DNA of 64,000 nt from Stigmatella aurantiaca (lineage in GTDB: Bacteria > Myxococcota > Myxococcia > Myxococcales > Myxococcaceae): contig NZ_FOAP01000009.1 in NCBI RefSeq assembly GCF_900109545.1, positions 124,001 to 188,000 on the forward strand, read 5' to 3'. Shown here one piece after another: positions 24,841 through 32,575 of this stretch. Numbering within the stretch: the stretch's first letter is position 1; each line of letters starts with the position of its first letter. The notes beneath the pieces were generated by a model. It saw nothing but the letters and a program-made list of their open reading frames with translations, had not been told where the DNA came from and made no database searches. The position numbers and the translations under genes were made by a program.

Positions 24841-27800
24841 ATGAAGATACCGTCCCGCGAAGCGTTCCTCTCGGAGCTGGAGCCCCTGGGGTATGGGGCC
24901 CGCGTGGCCCGGGCGGGGGCGCTGGGACGGGGCGGACGGGACCAGCCCGGTCTGCGGCCGCTCCTGGACACGCTCTTCGCCGGGGATGCGTACGAGGGCT
25001 TGCTGGCCATCGAGCTGGCCCAGGGCGCGGGGGCTGGCGACCTCGTCCTCCGGGGGCTGACCCATCCGTCCGGGCTCGTGCGCGGGCACGCGGCCTCCGC
25101 CGTGGGCCGCTTCGTTCCGGATGACGGCGCCATCGAGGCCGTGCTGCCCCGGCTGGCGCCCGCCACGCGCCGCCTCGTCCTCAAGAGCGTGGCGAAGGCC
25201 CGGCGGGGCGCGCTCGCGGCCCGGCTGCTGCCCACCGTTTTCACCCGCCACGGGGCCGCAGAGGCCGCCCTGCTCCTGTCCGCGCTCGATACGGCCGGGG
25301 TGGCCCGGTTTCTTCCGGCGCTGGAGCACGCCGTGCGCTCCTGGCGCACGCTGGTGCATCGCCATCCGGATGTGGTGCTGGCGTTCCTCCACGCGCGGTT
25401 TCTCCAGGCCCCCGAGCGCCAGCGCGCCTGGCTCTTTTCCCTCTATGCGAGCCCGCTGGCGGTGCTGACGCCCCTGCGGCCCGAGGCCCTGCTCCGGCTG
25501 GTCCAGGAGTTCAGTGCGCCGGAGGTCCTGCCGGGCTTCTTCGTGCAGTTCCTGCCGAGCCTCGTGCGGCGCCATCCGGGCCCGGTGCTCGCGCTCCTGC
25601 TGCGCCCGGCCTTCCGGGCGAACCTGCACGCCCAGGGGCTGTCCAACGGCCTGTTGCGGCAAGTCAAAGTCTTCTCCCTGGAGCAGCGGCTCTCCCTGGC
25701 CCAAGCCCTGGCGGAGGCGCCGTACCAGCTGGCCCGCTTCCTGGAGGCCTTTGCGCCCTCCGAGCGGGGCCCGCTCTTCACCGTGGCCTTCGTGGGCACC
25801 TCGCCCCGGGTGCTGCCCGGGGCGCTGGTCTCCGCGCTGCCCCACGCCGCGCGGGATGCCGAGGCGTCGCGCCAGCTGGAGCTGCGCGAGGTGCAGGAGG
25901 ACCGGAATCAACAGCTCGCCCTGCAGGCCCTTCGCTCCATCGACGCTGCGCGCGAGCCGCTCCAGAAGGCGGCCTTCGCCAGCAAGGCCGAGGATCGCGC
26001 CCGGGCGCTCGTGCTGCTCGTGTCCTGCACGGGGCTGTCCCGCCGGGGCATGACCGAGACGCTCGCGCACCTGTCCCGGCTGAAGAACGAGCAGGACCCC
26101 GTCCGGCTCGCGGTGATGAACGCCCTGGTCCAGGTGCCCGTGGCCGTCTTCAAGCCCGAGCACCTGCCCGCCCTCGAAGCGCTGTTGACCTACGCCGTCG
26201 AGGCCCGGGATACCTCCATGGGGACGCAGGGGGCGTTCCAGCAACTGGCCTTCCGGTTCATCCAGGCCCATGCCACGGAGCCCGAGGGGCCCTTCTTCCG
26301 CTTCGCCCTGGCCACGCTGAAGCGGCTCGCGGGGCAGTCCGGCACGCTCGTCATCCCGTCCCTGGAGAAGGACCTCCCGCGAGGCGCCGAGCACTCCATC
26401 TTCGCGGCCCTGCTTCCGATGATCCGCGCCGCGGGCCAGCGCGAGGGGTATGGCCTCATCCTCGCCCTGGCGAAGGCGCTGGGGCGCCGCGCGTGGGACA
26501 TGGACATGCTCCAGCAGATGCTGGAGCCCATCACCGAGGCCAAGCCCGACTGGCTCGCGCAGACCGCCCTCCAGCTCTGGCTGGCCCCGCCCCGGACCCG
26601 GGATGCGCGGGTCCGCAAGCTGCTCGACCGCGACGAGAGCGCCGTCACGCTTCCGTGGGTCTTCGAGCACCTGCACCGGCGCAGGCAGGAGTGGCTGGAC
26701 CCCTACATTCAGGGCCGGGCGTTCCGGGGCCGCTTCACCACGGGCAAGACGGGCTGGGTGCCCCCGGTCCAGCGCGGGTTCCACCGCTGGCTGCCGCGCC
26801 AGCAGCGCACCTTCCGGGACGTGCTGCTGCGCATCGCCCAGGACACCAGCCGCAGCGCCTGGGAGCGGGCGGGGGGGCTGCGCGTCCTCCCCGCCCTTCA
26901 GGTGGTGGATGTGGAGACGTTGGGGCCCTTCCTCCAATCGCCCGAGGTGCCCATCCGGGAGGCCGCGCTCGGCGCCCTGGTGTGGCTGGACCGTCCGGAG
27001 CCCTCCCTGCCGTTGCTCCTGGAGTCCCTGGACGGGGACCAGGCCCGGGTGGCCATGTACGCGGTTCCCCGGGTGGCGAAGTTCGTCTCCCCGGAGACGC
27101 TGTCCGCGGCCCTCGGCTCGCTGCTGTCGCGCGAGCGGCTCAAGGTCACGGTCGCCAAGGAGGCCCTGCGGCTGCTGGGCGCCTTCCGCTCGCCCCAGAG
27201 CATGGCCCTGCTGCATCAGCAGTGGCGCCGGCCCGAGCTGCACCGGGATGTGCGCATCGCCGTGGGGCATGCCGCGCGCCAACTGCTCGATGATCCAGAG
27301 GCCTGGACGCTGCTGGAGGAGATGGCCCAGAGCCCCGACACCGCCGTGGCCACGAGCCTGCTCGAGCAGAACTCCGCGGCGATTCCCGTCACGCTCCGGC
27401 CGCGCTACGCGGCGCTCGTGCTGCACGTCTCCCGCCATCCGGACCTCACCGTGCGCCGCCAGGCGTTCACGGCCCTCCCGGCCTGGTCCGTGGGGATGGA
27501 GGGGCCGGTGGCGCGGGAGGCCTCGGGCAGGGTGCTCGATCTGGCCTCGGGGGCGGAGTGGCGCGAGGCCACCCAGGCGCTGGTGGAGGCCACCCGGGAG
27601 GGCACGGCCTTCGAGCACGTGGTGGCCTGCGTCTCGAAGCTCGTCTCCGCCCCGGTGGCGGAGGACGCCACGCCGGAGCGCGATGTGCCCGCGCTCCAGC
27701 GGCTGAAGGGGCTCATTCAGGCGCTGCTCGAGCTACCCCGGCCGGTGCGCCTGCGGCTGCGGGCCGAGCTGGAGAACGTGGCCCAGGTCCTGGCCCAGGA

Positions 27801-28173
27801 TGCCGCGTTGTGGTCCCTGCGTGCCTCGATCCGGCTGGCCAGCCTGGAGTGGAACGAGGCCCCCCGCGCCGCGGAAGTGCTGCTCGCGCTGGGGGAGGAG
27901 ATCCGCGCGGAGCCCCTGTTCGCCTTCGGCTTTTCCTTCGTGGTCTCGGAGGCGGTGAACAACCCTCAGGCGGAGTGGACGCCCGAGCTGCTGTTGGACA
28001 TCGTGGACCGGCTGGGGAACGCGCTTCCGCTGGTCTCGCTGGAGCTCATCTCCGCCGCGGGCCAGCGCCTCCACTGGCGGGAAGACGCGGCGCTGCGCCT
28101 GCGCGCCTTGCGGCGGCACCCCTCCGCCGCCGTCCGGGCGGCCGCGCATTCCGTCGTCACCGCGAACGAGTAG
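24841..28173 (+). CDS. Large HEAT-repeat-like hypothetical protein (1110 aa)
   Basis: No signal peptide or membrane helix is evident. The sequence consists almost entirely of paired amphipathic helices in the style of HEAT/armadillo repeats, such as GLTHPSGLVRGHAASAVGRF, SPEVPIREAALGALVWLDRP and HPDLTVRRQAFTALPAW. Such solenoids bind other proteins; no catalytic motif is seen. It follows the acyltransferase on the same strand and ends four bases before the convergent response-regulator stop. It could be a scaffold with lineage-specific function. Confidence 0.75.
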   Translation: MKIPSREAFLSELEPLGYGARVARAGALGRGGRDQPGLRPLLDTLFAGDAYEGLLAIELAQGAGAGDLVLRGLTHPSGLVRGHAASAVGRFVPDDGAIEAVLPRLAPATRRLVLKSVAKARRGALAARLLPTVFTRHGAAEAALLLSALDTAGVARFLPALEHAVRSWRTLVHRHPDVVLAFLHARFLQAPERQRAWLFSLYASPLAVLTPLRPEALLRLVQEFSAPEVLPGFFVQFLPSLVRRHPGPVLALLLRPAFRANLHAQGLSNGLLRQVKVFSLEQRLSLAQALAEAPYQLARFLEAFAPSERGPLFTVAFVGTSPRVLPGALVSALPHAARDAEASRQLELREVQEDRNQQLALQALRSIDAAREPLQKAAFASKAEDRARALVLLVSCTGLSRRGMTETLAHLSRLKNEQDPVRLAVMNALVQVPVAVFKPEHLPALEALLTYAVEARDTSMGTQGAFQQLAFRFIQAHATEPEGPFFRFALATLKRLAGQSGTLVIPSLEKDLPRGAEHSIFAALLPMIRAAGQREGYGLILALAKALGRRAWDMDMLQQMLEPITEAKPDWLAQTALQLWLAPPRTRDARVRKLLDRDESAVTLPWVFEHLHRRRQEWLDPYIQGRAFRGRFTTGKTGWVPPVQRGFHRWLPRQQRTFRDVLLRIAQDTSRSAWERAGGLRVLPALQVVDVETLGPFLQSPEVPIREAALGALVWLDRPEPSLPLLLESLDGDQARVAMYAVPRVAKFVSPETLSAALGSLLSRERLKVTVAKEALRLLGAFRSPQSMALLHQQWRRPELHRDVRIAVGHAARQLLDDPEAWTLLEEMAQSPDTAVATSLLEQNSAAIPVTLRPRYAALVLHVSRHPDLTVRRQAFTALPAWSVGMEGPVAREASGRVLDLASGAEWREATQALVEATREGTAFEHVVACVSKLVSAPVAEDATPERDVPALQRLKGLIQALLELPRPVRLRLRAELENVAQVLAQDAALWSLRASIRLASLEWNEAPRAAEVLLALGEEIRAEPLFAFGFSFVVSEAVNNPQAEWTPELLLDIVDRLGNALPLVSLELISAAGQRLHWREDAALRLRALRRHPSAAVRAAAHSVVTANE

Positions 28174-28177
28174 GCCC

Positions 28178-29560
28178 TCAGCGCAGGCCGTGCTCCTCGA
28201 GCTTGTTGTAGAGGGTGCGGCGGCTGACGCCGAGCAGGCGCGCGGCGAGCGTCCGGTTGTCCCCGGCGCGTTGGAGGGCATCCAGCAGGGCCTGCCGCTC
28301 GGTTTCCCGGCGCTGCGTGTCCAGCGTGCCGGGCTCGCCGCTGGGGGCCGCGGCGGGCGCAGGCGGTGGACTCACCGGGGTTGGGGCGGGCATCAGCCCG
28401 GTCTGACGTGCCAGCTCGCGCGCCACGTCCTCCGCCGTGAGGAGCGGCCCATCCGAGAGCACCACCAGCCGCTCCATGAAGTTCTGAAGCTGCCGCACGT
28501 TGCCCGGCCAGGGCTGCGCTTGGAGCGCCTGGAGCGCGTCCGGCGCCAGCGTGAAGGGCGGCCGTCCGTTGGCCTTGGCGTGCACCTCCAGGAAGTGCCG
28601 CGCCAGCGGCTCGAGGTCCTCGGGGCGTGCCCGGAGCGGGGGCAGTCCCACCGGCACGACGTTGAGGCGGTAGAAGAGGTCCTCCCGGAACTCGCTCCGC
28701 TTCACCATCTCCTCCAGGGGGCGGTGGGTGGCCGCCACGAAGCGCACGTCCACCTTCAGCGTCTGCGTGCCGCCCAGCCGCTCGAACTCGCGCTCCTGGA
28801 GCAGCCGCAAGAGCTTCACCTGCACCGTAAGGGAGATGTCGCCAATCTCGTCCAGGAAGAGGGTGCCGCCCTGGGCCAGCTCCACCCGCCCGGGCTTGCG
28901 CGCCGCCGCGCCGGTGAAGGCGCCCTTCTCGTAGCCGAACAGCTCGCTCTCCAGGAGCGTCTCCGGCAGGGCCGCGCAGTGCAGCTTCACGAAGGGCCCG
29001 CTCCGGCGGGGGCTCGCGTCGTGCAGCGCCCGGGCCGCCAGCTCCTTGCCCGTGCCGGACTCGCCCCGGAGCAGCACCGTCGCGGTGCCCGCCGCCGCGC
29101 GCGTCAGCAGCGCCTCCACCTGCGCCATCGCGGCGCTCCGGCCCACGAAGGCCCCGGTCCGCAGGACGGGCAGCGGCTCGCCCTGGGCCCGCAGCAGGGT
29201 CTTCCGCAGGGTGAAGAGGATCTCCTGCCGGTCGAACGGCTTGAGGATGAAGTCCGCCGCGCCCGCCCGCATGGCCTCCACCGCCATGGGCACCGTGCCG
29301 TGGGCCGTCATCAGCACGACAGGAACCTCCGGGCACAGGCGCGTCACCTCGGTGAGCAGCTCCAGGCCGCTCATGCCCGGCATCCGCACGTCGCTCACCA
29401 CCACGTCGATGGGCATCCGCCGCAGCAGGGTGAGCGCCTCCTCGCCGCTCCCGGCGGTGTGGACCGTGAGCCCCGCTTGCGCCAGCAGCGCCCCGAGCAC
29501 CTTGGCCACGGCCCGGTCGTCATCCACCAGCAACACGTTTCCCTTCAGCGGCTCGCTCAC
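28178..29560 (-). CDS. NtrC-family sigma54-dependent response regulator
   Basis: The 460-residue protein uses a GTG start at 29560 that overlaps the kinase stop (GTGA), with CAGGAG upstream. The receiver domain (about 8-120) has VLLVDDD, phosphoacceptor VVVSDVRMPG, Thr in LMTAHG and Lys in LKPFD. The AAA+ domain has Walker A GESGTGKE, the sigma54-contact GAFTGA, Walker B TLFLDEIGD and an arginine-finger region. A Pro/Ala linker leads to a Fis-type helix-turn-helix (RTLAARLLGVSRRTLYNKL). It activates sigma54 promoters when phosphorylated by the coupled kinase. The target genes are unknown. Confidence 0.95.
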   Translation of the reverse strand: MSEPLKGNVLLVDDDRAVAKVLGALLAQAGLTVHTAGSGEEALTLLRRMPIDVVVSDVRMPGMSGLELLTEVTRLCPEVPVVLMTAHGTVPMAVEAMRAGAADFILKPFDRQEILFTLRKTLLRAQGEPLPVLRTGAFVGRSAAMAQVEALLTRAAAGTATVLLRGESGTGKELAARALHDASPRRSGPFVKLHCAALPETLLESELFGYEKGAFTGAAARKPGRVELAQGGTLFLDEIGDISLTVQVKLLRLLQEREFERLGGTQTLKVDVRFVAATHRPLEEMVKRSEFREDLFYRLNVVPVGLPPLRARPEDLEPLARHFLEVHAKANGRPPFTLAPDALQALQAQPWPGNVRQLQNFMERLVVLSDGPLLTAEDVARELARQTGLMPAPTPVSPPPAPAAAPSGEPGTLDTQRRETERQALLDALQRAGDNRTLAARLLGVSRRTLYNKLEEHGLR

Positions 29561-31083
29561 GGGGCTCTGGCTCCTGGGAACTCCTGCCGCGTGGGCAGGC
29601 GCAGGAGGATGATGGTACCGTGCCCCTCGCGGCTCGTCAGGGACACCTCGCCGCCGTGGGCCTCCACCACCCGGCGCACGAAGGCCAGGCCCAGCCCGCT
29701 GCCCGAGGCCTTCGTGGTGTAGAACTCGTCGAAGGCCCGCTCGCGCGTGCGCGCGTCCATGCCCTCGCCCGTGTCCTCCACGCACAGCACCACGTTGTGG
29801 TCCCCGGGCTCCTCGCGCCGGGTGCGCACCGTGAGGGTGCCGCCCTGGGGCATGGCCTCGTACGCATTGCGCACCAGGTTCTCCAGCGCGTTGGCCAGCA
29901 AGTCATGGTCCCCCTCGCATGGGGGCAAGTCCCTCGCCAGGGCGCGCTCCAGCGTCACGTGGGGGAAGCCCGCGAAGGCCTGGAGCCCCAGCACGTCCTC
30001 CACCAGCCGGTTCATGTCCAGGGGGTGCTTCAGCGGCTCCACCCGGCCCAGCCGCTGGTAGGTGGTCACCACCCGGTCCAGCCGCTCCACCTGCTCCAGC
30101 AGCAGGTCCAGGAACTCCCCCTTGTCCTGCCACGAGTGGCCCTGCGCGTGCTCCTCCTTGAGGAACTGCGCGGCCCCCTTGAGCGCGGCGATGGGGTTCT
30201 TCAGGTCATGCGCCATCTGCGCCGAGAAGCGGCCGAGGGTGGCGAGCTGCTCCAGGCGCTCGCGCCGGAGCACCCACGTGCTCACCGCCCGGCGCGTGGC
30301 GGCCAGGAGCGCCAGGGTGATGGCGGTGGTGGCCGCGATGAGCGCCCCCTGCTCGGCGGCGAAGAGGCGGAAGACGACGAGGTAGGCGAGCACTCCCAAG
30401 ACGGCGAGTGCCGCCGCGTACAGGGCCGCGCTCAGGGACATGTCCCGGCCAAAGAGGTGGAAGCGCAGGGCCACGGTGGCCATCACCGGCAGGCCGAGCA
30501 GGGTGCCCAGTGTCCCCAGGCGGGGCACGCTCAGCCCCAGCTCCGCCATCAGGTCCGTGCCGGGCAGGGCCACCAGCAGCACCAGGCCCAGCAGCAGGAG
30601 GCCCGTGCGCAGGCGCTCCTCCAGCCGCACCGCGCGCCGCAGGTGCAAGAGCAGCAGCCCCCACCCGGCGGCCAGCAACAGGGCCACGAGCGCCAGCGCG
30701 AGGTGGGCGAAGGCGGGCGAGGTGGCGCGCGAGGCGATCCAGGAGGAGCCCAGCGCCGAGAAGGCCAGCAGGGCCAGGGCGCAGTAGACGAGGTACGCGG
30801 CGATGAGCCCGCCCGAGAACCGGCGGCGCAGGCCGGTGAACGACAGGATGAAGTGCACCGCGCAGGGAGCGGCCAGCACGGTGGCCCCGAGGTTGACGAG
30901 CCGCCACCCGGCCTCGCCGGAGACGGCGAAGGCGAAGTTGGCGAAGTTCCACATGGACAGGGCGATGGACAGCAGGGACAGCGGCAGGGCCAGCGGGCTT
31001 CGGCCCACCCGGGCCAGCGCCAGCCCCGCCAGGGCGAGCTGCCCCGCGCAGGCCCCCAGGCTCAGCCAGGCCCATCCGCTCAT
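29557..31083 (-). CDS. NtrB-like membrane sensor histidine kinase
   Basis: The protein has 508 residues. The N-terminal half consists of about eight hydrophobic helices resembling the 7TM/histidine-kinase N-terminal sensor region. The dimerisation box FSAQMAHDLKNPIAALKG carries the phosphorylated His. N box LVRNAYEAM, G1 VEDTGEGM and G2 GSGLGLAFVRR complete the ATP-binding domain. It phosphorylates the overlapping NtrC-type regulator; coupling is through GTGA. The signal is unknown and is probably sensed within the membrane. The 292 bases to the MFS gene hold the divergent promoters. Confidence 0.93.
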   Translation of the reverse strand: MSGWAWLSLGACAGQLALAGLALARVGRSPLALPLSLLSIALSMWNFANFAFAVSGEAGWRLVNLGATVLAAPCAVHFILSFTGLRRRFSGGLIAAYLVYCALALLAFSALGSSWIASRATSPAFAHLALALVALLLAAGWGLLLLHLRRAVRLEERLRTGLLLLGLVLLVALPGTDLMAELGLSVPRLGTLGTLLGLPVMATVALRFHLFGRDMSLSAALYAAALAVLGVLAYLVVFRLFAAEQGALIAATTAITLALLAATRRAVSTWVLRRERLEQLATLGRFSAQMAHDLKNPIAALKGAAQFLKEEHAQGHSWQDKGEFLDLLLEQVERLDRVVTTYQRLGRVEPLKHPLDMNRLVEDVLGLQAFAGFPHVTLERALARDLPPCEGDHDLLANALENLVRNAYEAMPQGGTLTVRTRREEPGDHNVVLCVEDTGEGMDARTRERAFDEFYTTKASGSGLGLAFVRRVVEAHGGEVSLTSREGHGTIILLRLPTRQEFPGARAP

Positions 31084-31375
31084 GTCCCGTGCTCCCGGGC
31101 AGAGGCTGGCGCGCTTCGGAGGGAAGGGAGCGGTGACATGTCTTGGAACTCAGTCGGTCCAGGGGTTGCGGCGTGCCCCTATATACCGCCTGGGGGCCTT
31201 CCCTCGCTGCCGCACCCTGGGCTCCAGGGCAGGGCTCCTGTCTGCCCGGGGCAGGAGGGCCATCCGGTGGATGCTGCTGAACAGCCGCTGAGCCGCTGGG
31301 CCGCTGGTGCCCTGGCGCACGGGGGCCTACCTCTTGGTGTCCCACGGTCTCGTTCGAGAGGGATGGACCCTGTCT

Positions 31376-32563
31376 ATGACTTCCTCGCCGCCTGATGCAG
31401 CGTCCCGTGGCCCGGTGGTGCTGTTGCCGCTCATCGGGATGGTCTTCTCCGCCTACCTTGTCATCGGCCTCGCGATGCCGGTGCTCCCGCTTCACGTGCA
31501 TGAAGGCCTGCACCAGAGCACCTTCGTGGTGGGCCTTGTCGCCGGGATCCAATTCGCCGCGGCGCTCCTGTCGCGGATGTTCGCGGGCCAGCACGCGGAC
31601 AGGCGGGGGCCCAAGCATGCCGTCGCCACGGGCCTGCTGCTCGCCGCGGGGGCCGGACTGCTCCACCTGCTCTCGCTCCACTTCGCTCAGGAGCCGCGGC
31701 TCTCCGTCCTGATTCTCCTGGTGGCCCGGGCCCTGCTGGGCGTCGCGGAGAGCTTCATCGTCACCGGCGCGCTCAGCTGGGGGCTCGCGCTCCTCGGGCC
31801 GCAGCACACGGGCAAGGTCATGGCCTGGATCGGCACGGCGCTCTACGCGGCGTTCGCGGCCGGCGCGCCGGCGGGCACGGCCCTCTATGCGCGCCAGGGG
31901 TTCATGGCCATCGCGCTCGCGACGCTGGTGATTCCCCTGGCCACCCTGGCCGTGGTCTTGCCGCTCAAGGCCGTTCAGCCGGTCCCCGCCCGCACCCGGG
32001 CTTCGTTCACGGAGGTGGCTGGCATCGTCTGGGGGCCGGGCTTTGGCCTCGCGCTGAGCGGCGTGGGCTTTGGGGCCATCACCACCTTCATCGCCCTGCT
32101 CTTCGCGGAGCGGGGGTGGAGCCCCGCCTGGCTCGCGTTGACCGTCCTGTGTGCCTCCTTCATGGCCGGGCGCCTGTTCTTCGGCCACCTGCCGGACCGG
32201 CTGGGCGGGGCCCGCGTCGCGCTGGTGTGCGTGCTCATCGAGGCGGTGGGCCAGGCGTTCATCTGGCTCGCGTCCTCGTCCGCGCTGGTGCTGGCCGGCG
32301 TCACCCTCACCGGTCTTGGCTACTCGCTCGTCTTCCCAGGCTTCGGCGTGGAGGCCATGCGCCGTGCCCCGCCGCAGAGCCGGGGCCTCGCCATGGGCGC
32401 GTACACCGCGTTTCTCGATCTCTCGCTTGGCCTCTCCAGCCCCGTGCTGGGCCTGGTGGCGAGCCAGGCCGGCCTGAGCGCGGTGTTCTTCGCCAGCACG
32501 GTGACCGTGTTCTGCTCCGCGGCCGTCGCGCTCGGGCGCGTGCGCGCGCCCGCCACCACCTGA
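31376..32563 (+). CDS. Major facilitator superfamily transporter
   Basis: The 395-residue protein is started at 31376; an upstream in-frame ATG would add a non-hydrophobic leader. About 12 transmembrane helices are visible. The loop after helix 2 carries the MFS motif as RMFAGQHADRRGPKHA, and a related RLFFGHLPDRLGG occurs in the second half. The composition resembles the YhhS/arabinose-efflux branch of drug exporters. The substrate is unknown. It is divergent from the two-component genes and converges on the MshEN/HEAT gene, with 12 bases between the stops. Confidence 0.9.
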   Translation: MTSSPPDAASRGPVVLLPLIGMVFSAYLVIGLAMPVLPLHVHEGLHQSTFVVGLVAGIQFAAALLSRMFAGQHADRRGPKHAVATGLLLAAGAGLLHLLSLHFAQEPRLSVLILLVARALLGVAESFIVTGALSWGLALLGPQHTGKVMAWIGTALYAAFAAGAPAGTALYARQGFMAIALATLVIPLATLAVVLPLKAVQPVPARTRASFTEVAGIVWGPGFGLALSGVGFGAITTFIALLFAERGWSPAWLALTVLCASFMAGRLFFGHLPDRLGGARVALVCVLIEAVGQAFIWLASSSALVLAGVTLTGLGYSLVFPGFGVEAMRRAPPQSRGLAMGAYTAFLDLSLGLSSPVLGLVASQAGLSAVFFASTVTVFCSAAVALGRVRAPATT

Positions 32564-32575
32564 GGCGGCCCTCTT

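Noticed and set aside
22438-27618. A 1726-residue open frame on the minus strand
   Set aside because: It lies antisense to the acyltransferase and HEAT-like genes. It is open only because of extreme third-position GC, its translation is low-complexity His/Gly/Arg/Gln-rich, and it has no domain.
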